Below are positions 38,607 to 47,282 of a stretch of DNA of 64,000 nt, one piece after another (positions within the stretch are counted from its first letter, which is position 1; the number at the start of each line of letters is the position of its first letter). The notes under the pieces are model-generated. The model was not told where the DNA came from and made no database searches. It was given only the letters and a program-made list of their open reading frames with translations. The stretch spans positions 7,893,501-7,957,500 of the forward strand of contig NC_009485.1 in assembly GCF_000015165.1 (NCBI RefSeq). Direction: 5' to 3'. The translations under genes were made by a program, and so were the position numbers. Source of the DNA: Bradyrhizobium sp. BTAi1. Lineage in GTDB: Bacteria; Pseudomonadota; Alphaproteobacteria; Rhizobiales; Xanthobacteraceae.

Positions 38607-39455
38607 CTACTGCGTCTTGGCGACGTGCGGTGTCGCCTGGGTGATGAAGGACGTGGCCTCCAGCATCGCGGTTCCCAGCGGCGTCGGGATCACCATCTTG
38701 AACGGCACCAGGACGCGGGTGCCCGCGATTGGCACGAAGAAGATCTCCATGTTGCGGGCCTGGGCCAGATATTTGATCACGGGACGATCAGGGATGTAGC
38801 CCGCCACCGGCGTGAAATAGATCGCGCAGACCAGCGCCGGGCCGCGATAGCCCTTGTCGGCCTTCACGTTCTCCATGCGCTTATAGTCGAGCTTGAGCTC
38901 GTAGCGCATGCGCCCATCGAACACCGGCGCCGCTCCGCGGCACGAATCCGGCGCCAGCAGCTCGCCATTGCCGGGCACGCGCACCAGCGAGGCCGTCATG
39001 GGATCGAGCACACCGCGCTTATGCGCATCCGTCACCGGAATACGGTCGGGATCGACCGGCGGCGTCGGCTCGATGGCGAAATCCTTCACATTCCCGTTCT
39101 GCAGATTGATGTGGATCTGCTCGGACTTCTTCCCCGTGGTGGTCGAGGCCTGGTAGCTCTGGCCGACCAGCGCACCATTGACCACACGTCCCTGGACTGC
39201 GCCGGTACCGGCCCCCTGCGAGAAGCTCTTGAGCAGCCCGGCGGTGCCGCCCTGGGCCGAGGCCCCATATTGGTCGTCGCCGATCTCGACCGCCCAGGTG
39301 CCCTTGCCGACAGGGATACCGGCGAGCGAAGCTTCATATTGCGCATCCAGCCGGGCCTGCGCCTGGGCGTTCTGGGCCAGCAGCAGCAGGCCGAGAGCGG
39401 AACCGGCCGCGACCAGCCGACAGGAGAGGAATGAGGAAGCCGAAATGATGCTCAC
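38607..39455 (-). CDS. DUF3108 domain secreted protein
   Basis: A 282-residue exported protein: signal peptide (LVAAGSALGLLLLAQNAQAQ), then a beta-rich DUF3108 domain beginning ARLDAQYEASLAGIPVGKGTW and including GLLKSFSQGAGTGAVQGRVV, YELKLDYKRMENVKADKGY and CAIYFTPVAGYIPDRP. Function unknown; probably periplasmic. The start is uncertain: GTG at 39455 gives a clean signal peptide, while a GTG at 39500 overlaps the stop of the upstream small frame. Confidence 0.85.
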   Translation of the reverse strand: MSIISASSFLSCRLVAAGSALGLLLLAQNAQAQARLDAQYEASLAGIPVGKGTWAVEIGDDQYGASAQGGTAGLLKSFSQGAGTGAVQGRVVNGALVGQSYQASTTTGKKSEQIHINLQNGNVKDFAIEPTPPVDPDRIPVTDAHKRGVLDPMTASLVRVPGNGELLAPDSCRGAAPVFDGRMRYELKLDYKRMENVKADKGYRGPALVCAIYFTPVAGYIPDRPVIKYLAQARNMEIFFVPIAGTRVLVPFKMVIPTPLGTAMLEATSFITQATPHVAKTQ

Positions 39456-39496
39456 GTGAGGGATGATCCTGCCGATCCGCCTGCCTGTGCGCCGGA

Positions 39497-39853
39497 TCAC
39501 CCCGGCGCGTCGTCCTTGCTACTTAAGCCAAAAACGCCTTCAAACAACGCGAACCATCCGACAATAGCGGCTTGTCCAGGGCTTTGCGCTCCAACCGCTC
39601 GCCACAACCGCGCCCAGACATCTGCCGGAGGCTGGGCTTGCGCCTTGCCCGCCGGCGCCTGCTTTGCCGCGTCGCCCTGCTCGCACCGGGATCCGATCCA
39701 TCGCCCGCGAATACGCCCTTTATATGGTCTAAACTGCCCCCTATACCATTGATTGTACGCCCGCTTTTCGATCCGCCGGCGTTCGCGCCCGGCTCGCAAC
39801 TTCATCCCGTGCGGCGCGCGGCGAGGACCCCTCGATCGGCGGGCCGCAGCCAT
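39497..39853 (-). CDS. Doubtful small hypothetical protein
   Basis: A 118-residue frame (or about 103 from an internal ATG) that ends by overlapping a possible GTG start of the DUF3108 gene. The N-terminal part is strongly basic, the C-terminal part (AAIVGWFALFEGVFGLSS) hydrophobic. Codon usage is mixed and no family is recognised. It might be real because of the coupling-type overlap, but it could equally be chance. Confidence 0.25.
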   Translation of the reverse strand: MAAARRSRGPRRAPHGMKLRAGRERRRIEKRAYNQWYRGQFRPYKGRIRGRWIGSRCEQGDAAKQAPAGKAQAQPPADVWARLWRAVGAQSPGQAAIVGWFALFEGVFGLSSKDDAPG

Positions 39854-39879
39854 CGTGTTTCGCTGCGGCCTTCAAAACC

Positions 39880-39908
39880 TTGACGAAAAGCCGCATCCCC
39901 CCTATAGG
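39880..39908 (+). promoter_or_regulatory. rpmB promoter
   Basis: TTGACG (39880-39885) and TATAGG (39903-39908) are separated by 17 bases, with a predicted start near 39915 and a leader of about 90 bases before rpmB. Confidence 0.7.
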
Positions 39909-40006
39909 ACCGCATCTCCCAGAGAAGAGCTGGACGAGTTTTGGACCCCCGCGGCCCGCCGAGACTGGCGGACGAAGGGTGCGGGGATGAGAGAGGATTT
40001 ATTGCC

Positions 40007-40315
40007 ATGTCGCGGCGCTGTGAACTGACGGCCAAGGGCCCCCAGGTTGGCCACAAGGTCAGCCACTCGAACATCAAGACCAAGCGGCGCTTCCTGCCGA
40101 ACCTGTGCAACGTGACCTTCATTTCGGATGCACTCGGCCGCAATGTGCGCCTGCGCGTCTCGACCAATGCGATCAAGAGCGTCGACCACAATGGCGGCCT
40201 CGACGCCTATCTGCTGAAGGCGAACGCCGCGACGCTGTCGCCGCGCGCGCTGGAGCTGAAGCGCGCGATCGAAAAGAAGGCTGCCGAGGCAGCGCCGGTC
40301 GCGAAGGCCAGCTGA
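40007..40315 (+). CDS. rpmB: 50S ribosomal protein L28
   Basis: A 102-residue ribosomal protein of the large subunit. MSRRCELTAKGPQVGHKVSHS and KRRFLPNLCNVTF are diagnostic for bacterial L28, and the length matches the alphaproteobacterial form with its C-terminal helical extension. GAGAGGA lies upstream of the ATG at 40007. It is monocistronic, with a strong promoter and terminator. Confidence 0.97.
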   Translation: MSRRCELTAKGPQVGHKVSHSNIKTKRRFLPNLCNVTFISDALGRNVRLRVSTNAIKSVDHNGGLDAYLLKANAATLSPRALELKRAIEKKAAEAAPVAKAS

Positions 40316-40376
40316 ATTCATCAATGACGCGAAAGCGGGTGCATCAAGGCCCCGCTTGAGCACGTCGAATAAAGCT

Positions 40377-40410
40377 ACGGCCGGATCGCAGGATCCGGCC
40401 GTTTCTGTTT
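40377..40410 (+). terminator. rpmB terminator
   Basis: ACGGCCGGATC (40377-40387) and GATCCGGCCGT (40392-40402) form a perfect 11-bp stem with a GCAG loop, followed by a T-rich tail. Confidence 0.92.
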
Positions 40411-40653
40411 GACGACGCCCGACAGCGCCTGGACGACACTTGGCTGCAGGCACGAACACCTCGCGCGACGTGCGACCAAGACCGGCGACCGGAAGTTCGC
40501 AACGCGGCCTCATCATCGAGCGACATCGCCGTCCGGAGCACGCCCGCCACCCGTCGACGACGCGAGCCGATCGCCCCTGCCAACCAATCTCCCCAAGCTT
40601 CGTCGGATGCTCTACACTCGTTGCGGTAGAATTATTGTGGGCATTACGCTGCC

Positions 40654-41916
40654 ATGAAGAACATTGTCATCTGCTGCGACGGCACCGGCAACGAGATCAG
40701 CGAGAACATCTCGAATGTCCTCAAGCTCTATCGCTGCCTGCGCAAGACCGACAAGACGTCGCCGCATCAGGCGGTGTTCTACGATCCCGGTGTCGGCACG
40801 CTGACGCAGCCCGACAGCTGGCATCGCTTCAAAGCCAACTTCAACATGGTGCTCGGGCTTGCGACCGGCTACGGGCTCGACGACAACGTCATCAATGCCT
40901 ATTGCTTCCTCGCGACGCATTACGAAGACGGCGACCGCATCTTCCTGTTCGGTTTCTCGCGCGGCGCCTATACTGTGCGCGTGCTGGCCGGACTCATTCA
41001 CAAGGTCGGATTGATCTCTCCTGATCAGATCAATCTCGCCGGCTCGGGCGTGATCGCCTACAAGAAATACTCGTCCGACAATCCGAAGGCCGGGCGCGGC
41101 GTCACCACCGAGCTCGAGAGCACCGAGGAAGACGGACCGATTCCGGAAAGCCGCGACGACCAGGCCGCGCAATTCGCGCGGATCACGTCGTCACGCTGGC
41201 CGACCATCCACTTCGTGGGCGTATGGGATACGGTCGCGAGCGTCATCGTGCCGCGCACCGATCGCCTGCTTGCATGGCCCAGCCTGGAAGAACTCGCTTT
41301 CACCATCCAGAATCCGAGCGTGAAGATCTTCCGCCAAGCGGCAGCGATGGACGAGCGGCGCTGCATGTTCCGCCTCAAGGCATGGAACATCCCGCAGACC
41401 TTCACGCCAAACCGCTTCAACAGGGCGCAGGCGCGGCCGCAGGATGCCAAGCAGGTGTGGTTCGCCGGCGTGCATTGCGACGTCGGCGGCGGCTATCCGG
41501 AAGCGCAATCGGCGGCGTCGAAATATCCATTGCTATGGATGATCGATGAGGCGGTCGAGGCCGGGCTCGCGGTCAACCCGCGCACCGTCAACCAGCTGGC
41601 CTGGGGCGTTCAGCGCAAGAACAGCCCGTTTCATTATGTCGCCCCGAGCGTCCAGGGTCAGCTCCATCACTCGATGACGCCAGCCTGGCGTCTGCTCGAA
41701 TATCTTCCCAAGAAGGCCAAATACAAGGAATGGCCGGAACGCAAAGTGCATTTCGGCTTCTACATTCCGAATTGCGAGCCGCGCTTCATCCCCGACGGCG
41801 CCTTCATCCACGAAAGCGTCCTGATGCGAATCGCGGAATCGAAGGACTATCGACCGGTGAACCTGCCGGCGACCTATCAACGCGTACCGCTGCCGATCAA
41901 GCAGAAGGCGGACTAA
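40654..41916 (+). CDS. DUF2235 alpha/beta hydrolase (Tle1-like phospholipase fold)
   Basis: A 420-residue DUF2235 protein. It starts KNIVICCDGTGNE, has ANFNMVLGLATGYGLDDNVINAY, the nucleophile elbow GFSRGAY with Ser102, FVGVWDTVASV, and a late WFAGVHCDVGGGYPE that carries the candidate Asp/His. The domain occurs in type VI phospholipase effectors and in free-standing housekeeping-type proteins; no secretion genes, VgrG or immunity gene are adjacent, so the latter is more likely. Cytoplasmic by sequence, no signal peptide. Confidence 0.9.
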   Translation: MKNIVICCDGTGNEISENISNVLKLYRCLRKTDKTSPHQAVFYDPGVGTLTQPDSWHRFKANFNMVLGLATGYGLDDNVINAYCFLATHYEDGDRIFLFGFSRGAYTVRVLAGLIHKVGLISPDQINLAGSGVIAYKKYSSDNPKAGRGVTTELESTEEDGPIPESRDDQAAQFARITSSRWPTIHFVGVWDTVASVIVPRTDRLLAWPSLEELAFTIQNPSVKIFRQAAAMDERRCMFRLKAWNIPQTFTPNRFNRAQARPQDAKQVWFAGVHCDVGGGYPEAQSAASKYPLLWMIDEAVEAGLAVNPRTVNQLAWGVQRKNSPFHYVAPSVQGQLHHSMTPAWRLLEYLPKKAKYKEWPERKVHFGFYIPNCEPRFIPDGAFIHESVLMRIAESKDYRPVNLPATYQRVPLPIKQKAD

Positions 41917-42047
41917 GATCGCGATGTTGGTTGGAGCAGGCGCTTTCGAACACCCCGTTGCGGCTGTCCGGATCAGGCACGAGCGCCGGTCGGCGCCGCA
42001 CCGGCGGCTATGCTGCCGCGACCAGGGCGCCGCCTGGCGGCGAGATG

Positions 42048-42296
42048 TCAGATCATCTTCAGATGAATGACGCCATCCGTGACTTCGCCACGGGCAAATA
42101 ATTCGCGGGCCCGCTGCTCGAACACGGTGCGATTTCGCTGCAAATAGGCAAAGGCCTGATTGCGGGTGCAGAAGCTGGTCTCGAGGTGGCAGACCTGCCG
42201 CGCAGAACCGATCGCCAGCGCAAACGCGATCGTCTTCCCTTCGCCGTCCGCATCATCCTTGGCGATACGCAAGTTCAATGCGATGGATCTGGCCAC
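42048..42296 (-). CDS. Small hypothetical protein
   Basis: An 82-residue protein of unknown function. It reads ARSIALNLRIAKDD, then HLETSFCTRNQAFAYLQRNR and a helical FEQRARELFARGEV. It starts with GTG at 42296 behind a strong AGGAGG, which supports it as a real gene. No family recognised. Confidence 0.65.
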   Translation of the reverse strand: MARSIALNLRIAKDDADGEGKTIAFALAIGSARQVCHLETSFCTRNQAFAYLQRNRTVFEQRARELFARGEVTDGVIHLKMI

Positions 42297-42388
42297 GTCA
42301 GCCTCCTCGGCAGGACATTAAAGCTGGACGCGAAACACTCGCCTGGACACGCGCTGACGCCATAGCAGCAGCCGCACACGCAAGCGCT

Positions 42389-42628
42389 CTAACGGAGCGC
42401 CTTCTTCCGTCGCTTGGGACTTGGCGCAGAGGCCGCAGCATTGCCCGCCATTGCGTCCTCGGCTTCCTTGGCAAGCCTGAGTGCGCGCAGCCGCGCCATG
42501 TTCTGGCGTATTGCAGCGGCACGTTGGTCGGTATCGGCCATCGCCTTGGCGCCCTCTTCGGCAGCGATCTGCCGCCGCTGCGCCCTGGCGACGCTCTCTG
42601 GCGATGGCTCCGAGGCTCGCTTCGCCAT
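42389..42628 (-). CDS. Small basic hypothetical protein
   Basis: A 79-residue helical, charged protein (SPESVARAQRRQIAAEEG, QRAAAIRQNMARLRALR) with a basic C-terminus PKRRKKALR. GGAAGGAG stands 6 bases before the ATG at 42628. Its composition resembles small nucleic-acid-associated proteins, but no family is recognised. Confidence 0.7.
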   Translation of the reverse strand: MAKRASEPSPESVARAQRRQIAAEEGAKAMADTDQRAAAIRQNMARLRALRLAKEAEDAMAGNAAASAPSPKRRKKALR

Positions 42629-42745
42629 GGACAGCTCCTTCCGCAAGGCTGCGGTTGTCGTGCGAACGCAAATGGCCCGCTCAATCGCAGGATCGAGCGG
42701 GCAAACCAACCATTTCAGTACATCCGTGAAATGGCTTGGCAGTGA

Positions 42746-42955
42746 TCAAGCCAGCGAGAGATTCTCTGCGCTGACCTTGCCACGCATCTTGTCGGTCTTC
42801 AGGTCGAAGTTGACCTTCTGGCCTTCGGCCAGCCCGCCCAGACCAGCACGCTCGACGGCGCTGATATGAACGAAAACGTCAGTTCCGCCGTCCTGCGGCT
42901 GAATGAAACCGAAACCCTTCTGACCATTAAACCACTTAACGGTACCCTGCGGCAT
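42746..42955 (-). CDS. Cold-shock domain protein (CspA family)
   Basis: A 69-residue single cold-shock domain. GTVKWFNGQKGFGFIQP contains RNP1 and DVFVHISAVERAG contains RNP2, with the family's usual length. GGAGA lies 7 bases upstream of the ATG at 42955. Binds single-stranded RNA/DNA and acts as an RNA chaperone. Confidence 0.96.
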   Translation of the reverse strand: MPQGTVKWFNGQKGFGFIQPQDGGTDVFVHISAVERAGLGGLAEGQKVNFDLKTDKMRGKVSAENLSLA

Positions 42956-43398
42956 GTTCTTTCTCCAAGAAATCAATCATCGCACGACGACCGCGCGATC
43001 TCATTCAACTGAGCGATGACTTCGGGAAATAGCCCACGGGCACATTCAGAAAGGCACAGCGGCTAATCGAACTCCTGTCAAACTAAACCTTTCCGGCGAG
43101 AATACAAGGCCGCGAGCAAAAATGTTTCGGCGTCGCGGCGCGCCCAATCAGCGAGCTGGCATTGGCTGCCTACAACGCCTATCTTCGTCACACCATCGAT
43201 AACGGCCCGGCCATCGATGGCTGAGAGACACATTGTGCTCCCGCCTTCCCCCGAAGCGGATCACTGTGTCGAATGGCAGCGCGCACAACTCATTAGATCG
43301 AAAGATCGCAGCCGTCCGGCTCACGCGATGCCGGACCAGCACCGCTGCCGTTGCTTTTGCCTACAGACATTTCGACAAATGAAGCAAGGAGGACGCTT
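42956..43398. other. Intergenic region between csp and rpsU
   Basis: A 443-base divergent gap. It must contain the cold-shock gene leader and the rpsU promoter. No gene is supported; a frame at 43217-43450 overlaps rpsU and has no homology character. Confidence 0.5.
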
Positions 43399-43698
43399 TT
43401 GCAGGTTCTGGTTCGTGACAATGACGTCGACAAGGCGTTGCGCATCCTGAAACGGAAGATGCAGCGCGAAGGTGTCTTCCGCGAAATGAAGCGCCGCAGA
43501 GCCTATGAGAAGCCGTCGGAGCGCAAGACGCGCGAGAAGTCGGATGCGATCCGGCGCCAGCGCAAGGTGGCCCGCAAGCAGGCCATTCGCGAGGGGCTGC
43601 TGCCCGCTCCCGTGAAGAAGATATTGCAGCCACGACCGCCGCGCGGGCTGCCGCCGAGCTCCGCACCTACGACTGGCAGCGGTCCTGCAAGGGCTTAG
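43399..43698 (+). CDS. rpsU: 30S ribosomal protein S21, extended C-terminus
   Basis: A 99-residue S21 protein. VLVRDNDVDKALRILKRKMQREG and FREMKRRRAYEKPSERK are diagnostic; the C-terminal 25-30 residues after about 70 (LPAPVKKILQPRPP onward) are an extension. Translation starts at TTG 43399 behind a perfect AAGGAGG. S21 binds the small-subunit platform near the anti-Shine-Dalgarno. Confidence 0.95.
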   Translation: MQVLVRDNDVDKALRILKRKMQREGVFREMKRRRAYEKPSERKTREKSDAIRRQRKVARKQAIREGLLPAPVKKILQPRPPRGLPPSSAPTTGSGPARA

Positions 43699-43754
43699 TC
43701 TCCGAAACGATCGCTGATCCCGCGCGAGCATTGCTGGCGCGTCCCGGACGGATC

Positions 43755-45389
43755 CTACGAGATCACCGCCATCTCGGGGCGGCGTCCGGGCACGGCCGCG
43801 AGCAGCTCGCGCGTGTAGGCGTGCTCAGGATTGGCGAACAGCGCCGCCGTCGGCTTCAGCTCGACAATCTCGCCCTTCTGCATCACGGCGATGCGATCGC
43901 AGATCTGCGCGGCGACGCGCAGATCATGCGTGATGAACAGCATTGACAGGCCGAGCCGCGCCTTCAAATCCTCCAGCAGGCGCAGCACCTGCGCCTGCAC
44001 GGAGACGTCGAGCGCGGAGACGGCCTCATCGGCGACGATGATCTCCGGATCGAGCGCGAGCGCGCGTGCGATGCCGATGCGCTGGCGCTGACCGCCGGAG
44101 AATTCATGCGGATAGCGACCGGTGGCGCCGGCATCGAGCCCGACCATCGCCAGCAGCTCCTGCGCACGCTTCAGCGCAGTATCGAGCGGCGTGCCACGCG
44201 CCACCATGCCATCGGCGATGATGCGACCAACCTTGCGGCGCGGGTTCAGCGACGCGAATGGATCCTGGAAGATCATCTGGATGCGATGCCGCTGGGCGCG
44301 CAGCGCGCGGCCTTCCAGCGCGGTGAGATCGACGTCGCCGATGCGCACCGTGCCGCGGTCCGCTTCGATCAGCCGCATGACGAGCCGCGCGACCGATGAC
44401 TTGCCCGAACCGGACTCTCCGACCAGCCCGAGCGTCTCACCCTGGTGGATGGCAAAATGCACCGCATGGGCGGCGCGCGTCTCGCGCTTGGGGCGGAACC
44501 AGCCCGTCGGCGTCAAATAGGTCTTGTCGAGGCCGATCACCTCCACGGCCCGCGGCGCCGCCTCGCGCGATTGCCGCGGCGGCGGATCGAAGGACGGAAC
44601 CGCAGCAAGCAACGCCTTGGTGTAGTCGTGCTGCGGGCTGCCGAGCACCGCGGCGGCCGTGCCCTCCTCGACGACTCTGCCATGGCGCAGCACCACGACC
44701 TGATCGGCGATATCGGCGACGACGCCGAAATCATGGGTGATGAACATGACAGCCATGTTGTGGCTGGCCTGGAGATTGCGGATCAGCTTGAGGATCTGCG
44801 CCTGCGTCGTGACGTCGAGCGCGGTGGTCGGCTCGTCCGCGACGAGCACGGCCGGCTCGAGCGCGAGCGCCATCGCGATCATCGCACGCTGGCGCTGGCC
44901 GCCGGAGAGCTGGTGCGGATAGGCCCGGATGATGCGCTCCGGATCGGGCAGGCCGACCTCGCGCACCAGCGCCAGCGCCTTCGCGCGGCGCTCCCGCGGC
45001 GTCAGCAAATCGTGCGCCTCGAATACCTCCATCAGTTGGTCGCCGATCCGCATCAACGGATTGAGCGCGGTCATCGGCTCCTGGAACACCATCGCGATGC
45101 GGCGGCCCCGCAGATCGCGCCAGCCGTCCTCGTCGACGGTCAGCAGATCGCGTCCGTCGAAGCGGATCTCGCCGCTGTCCACCTTGACTGTGTCGGGCAG
45201 CAGGCCGAGCAGCGCATGGGCGCACATCGACTTGCCCGAGCCGGACTCGCCGACGACGCAGACGATCTTCCCCGCAGTGAGATCGAACGAGACACCATCG
45301 ACGGCATGCGTGCGCTCCGCGCCGTTCGGCAAAGCGATGCGCAGGTTCTTGATGGCAACGACGGGATCAGAAACGACGGGATCAGACAT
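43755..45389 (-). CDS. Peptide ABC transporter ATPase, two fused nucleotide-binding domains
   Basis: A 544-residue protein containing two complete ABC ATPase domains. The first has GESGSGKSMCAH, LSGGQRQRAMIAMALALEP and VLVADEPTTALDV; the second GESGSGKSSVARL, FSGGQRQRIGIARALALDP and IIVADEAVSALDV. This corresponds to a DppD-DppF or OppD-OppF fusion, common in Hyphomicrobiales. It is the last gene of the importer operon and starts 3 bases after the stop of the preceding permease. Confidence 0.95.
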   Translation of the reverse strand: MSDPVVSDPVVAIKNLRIALPNGAERTHAVDGVSFDLTAGKIVCVVGESGSGKSMCAHALLGLLPDTVKVDSGEIRFDGRDLLTVDEDGWRDLRGRRIAMVFQEPMTALNPLMRIGDQLMEVFEAHDLLTPRERRAKALALVREVGLPDPERIIRAYPHQLSGGQRQRAMIAMALALEPAVLVADEPTTALDVTTQAQILKLIRNLQASHNMAVMFITHDFGVVADIADQVVVLRHGRVVEEGTAAAVLGSPQHDYTKALLAAVPSFDPPPRQSREAAPRAVEVIGLDKTYLTPTGWFRPKRETRAAHAVHFAIHQGETLGLVGESGSGKSSVARLVMRLIEADRGTVRIGDVDLTALEGRALRAQRHRIQMIFQDPFASLNPRRKVGRIIADGMVARGTPLDTALKRAQELLAMVGLDAGATGRYPHEFSGGQRQRIGIARALALDPEIIVADEAVSALDVSVQAQVLRLLEDLKARLGLSMLFITHDLRVAAQICDRIAVMQKGEIVELKPTAALFANPEHAYTRELLAAVPGRRPEMAVIS

Positions 45390-45392
45390 GGG

Positions 45393-46232
45393 TCACCGGC
45401 CCTCGCGCGACAGGCGCGGGTTGAGCGCGTCGTTGAGGCCCTCGCCGATCAGATTGAGGCCGAGCACGGACAGCAGGATCGCGACGCCGGGAAACACCGT
45501 GATCCACCACGCCTGACGAATCACGGTGCGGCCGGCGCCGACCATGTAGCCCCAGGAGATCAGGTTGGGATCACCGAGCCCGAGGAACGATAGCGATGAT
45601 TCCAGCAGGATCGCAGTCGCGACCATCAGCGAGGCCAGCACGATGACCGGCGACAATGCGTTGGGCAGAATCTCACGCCAGATGATCCAGGCATTGCTCT
45701 GGCCGGTGACGATGGCGGCCTGAACATATTCCCGCGTCCGCAGACTCAGGACCTCGCCGCGCACGAGACGCGCGACCGGCGGCCAACTGACGAGGCCGAT
45801 CGCCGCGACGATCGAGTAGATCGAGGGCTGCAGGATCGCGACCAGCACGATGGCGAGCGCGAAGCTCGGGATGGTCTGGAAGAACTCGGTGAAGCGCATC
45901 AGGGCATCATCGATACGGCCGCCGAAATAGCCGGCGATGGCGCCGAGCGGCACGCCGACGACCAGCGCGACCAGGGTCGAGACCAAGCCGACCAGCAGCG
46001 AAACGCGCGCGCCGAAGATCAAGCCGGCCAGCACGTCGCGCCCGAGCGCATCGGTGCCGAGCGGGACCTTGGCCACCGTGAACGGCGGCACGAACGGCCG
46101 CTGCACCATGCGCCAGGGCGAGTTGGGGAAATAGAACGGCCCGGCCACCGCGATCACGATCGCCAGCACCAGGATGATCAGCCCGATGATCCCGCTCGGG
46201 CTGCGCAGCATCGTACGCCAGAACTGCTTCAT
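45393..46232 (-). CDS. Peptide ABC transporter permease, DppC type
   Basis: A 279-residue inner-membrane permease with an N-terminal helix (IIGLIILVLAIVIAVAGPF) and the EAA-type coupling segment (LARLVRGEVLSLRTREYVQAA region) followed by ILPNALSPVIVLASLM. FVPPFTVAKVPLGTDALGRDVL is typical of DppC/OppC. It overlaps the stop of the upstream permease by 4 bases (ATGA). Confidence 0.94.
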   Translation of the reverse strand: MKQFWRTMLRSPSGIIGLIILVLAIVIAVAGPFYFPNSPWRMVQRPFVPPFTVAKVPLGTDALGRDVLAGLIFGARVSLLVGLVSTLVALVVGVPLGAIAGYFGGRIDDALMRFTEFFQTIPSFALAIVLVAILQPSIYSIVAAIGLVSWPPVARLVRGEVLSLRTREYVQAAIVTGQSNAWIIWREILPNALSPVIVLASLMVATAILLESSLSFLGLGDPNLISWGYMVGAGRTVIRQAWWITVFPGVAILLSVLGLNLIGEGLNDALNPRLSREGR

Positions 46233-47200
46233 GAGGCGTACTCGATGCGCGGATCGACCAGGCGGTAGACGAGATCGGTGATGAGATTGAAGATCAGCAC
46301 CATGGCGGAGGAGACGACGAACACGCCGAGCAGGAGATTGTAATCGCGCTGGATCAGCGCGTCGTACATCAGCCGGCCGATGCCGGGCCAGGCGAACACG
46401 GTCTCGGTCAGCACCGCGCCGCCGACCAGGGTGCCGGCGTGGACGCCGGCCAAGGTCACCACCGGCAGCAGCGCGTTGCGCAGCACGTGGCGACGAAGGA
46501 TGACGCCGTCACGCAGGCCCTTGGCCCTGGCGGTCTTGACGAAATCGAGCCGTCTGACCTCGAGCATCGAGGCGCGGGTCATGCGGGTGTAGGTCGCCAT
46601 GAAGAACAGCCCGAGCGTCGCCGCCGGCATCACCAGATGCGCGGCGACATCGAGCGCATGGCGAAGTCCCGTGTAGCCGGCGCCCACCGTCTCATAGCCG
46701 AAGCTCGGCAGCCAGTCGGCCCAAACGGAGAACAGCAGGATCGCGATCAGCGCGATCCAGAACAGCGGCGTGGCATAGAAGATCAGCGCCAGCACCGTGA
46801 TCGCGGTATCCAGGAAGGTGCCGGCGAAGCGCGCGGCCAGCACACCGAAGAAGACGCCGAGCAGGAGCGAAATCGCGAACGCCGATAGGGTGAGCAGCAA
46901 GGTCGCGGGCAACCGTTCCGCGATGAGCTTCGCCACCGGGGCCTGTTGTCGGAACGAGAAGCCGAGATCGAGGCTGGCGATCCCCTTGACGTAGATGAGG
47001 AGCTGCTCCGGCAGCGGACGATCGAGGCCGAACTTCTCGCGCAACTGCGCGACGAACAGCTGGTCGGACGCACCGGCTTCGCCGGCCATCACGACGGCCG
47101 GGTCGCCCGGCGCCAGCCGGATCAAGAAGAAGTTCAGCACGATGATGGCCAGAAGGACGATGACGCCCTTCGCCACGCGCTGGGCGATGAAGGAGAGCAT
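46229..47200 (-). CDS. Peptide ABC transporter permease, DppB type
   Basis: A 323-residue permease with the DppB/OppB opening (FIAQRVAKGVIVLLAIIVLNFFLIRLAPGDPAV, described rather than copied in full), FSFRQQAPVAKLIAERLPAT and the coupling-loop segment TRMTRASMLEVRRLDFVKTA. Six hydrophobic helices are evident. Translationally coupled to the DppC-type gene downstream. Confidence 0.94.
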   Translation of the reverse strand: MLSFIAQRVAKGVIVLLAIIVLNFFLIRLAPGDPAVVMAGEAGASDQLFVAQLREKFGLDRPLPEQLLIYVKGIASLDLGFSFRQQAPVAKLIAERLPATLLLTLSAFAISLLLGVFFGVLAARFAGTFLDTAITVLALIFYATPLFWIALIAILLFSVWADWLPSFGYETVGAGYTGLRHALDVAAHLVMPAATLGLFFMATYTRMTRASMLEVRRLDFVKTARAKGLRDGVILRRHVLRNALLPVVTLAGVHAGTLVGGAVLTETVFAWPGIGRLMYDALIQRDYNLLLGVFVVSSAMVLIFNLITDLVYRLVDPRIEYAS

Positions 47201-47282
47201 AGAGGGCCCGTGGTGGTCAGCTCGGCATGATCGAGTGATGCGCTGGAGCGCGGCGCTGATGGCCGCGCTCCCTCAAACAGCG

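Noticed and set aside
42675..42702. Hairpin GCCCGCTC/GAGCGGGC near the cold-shock gene as a terminator
   Set aside because: The stem is 8 bp with a 12-base loop and no T-tract on either strand, and it lies 44 bases after the stop inside the next gene's leader.
43217..43450. 77-residue frame upstream of rpsU
   Set aside because: Overlaps rpsU, no homology and no ribosome-binding site.
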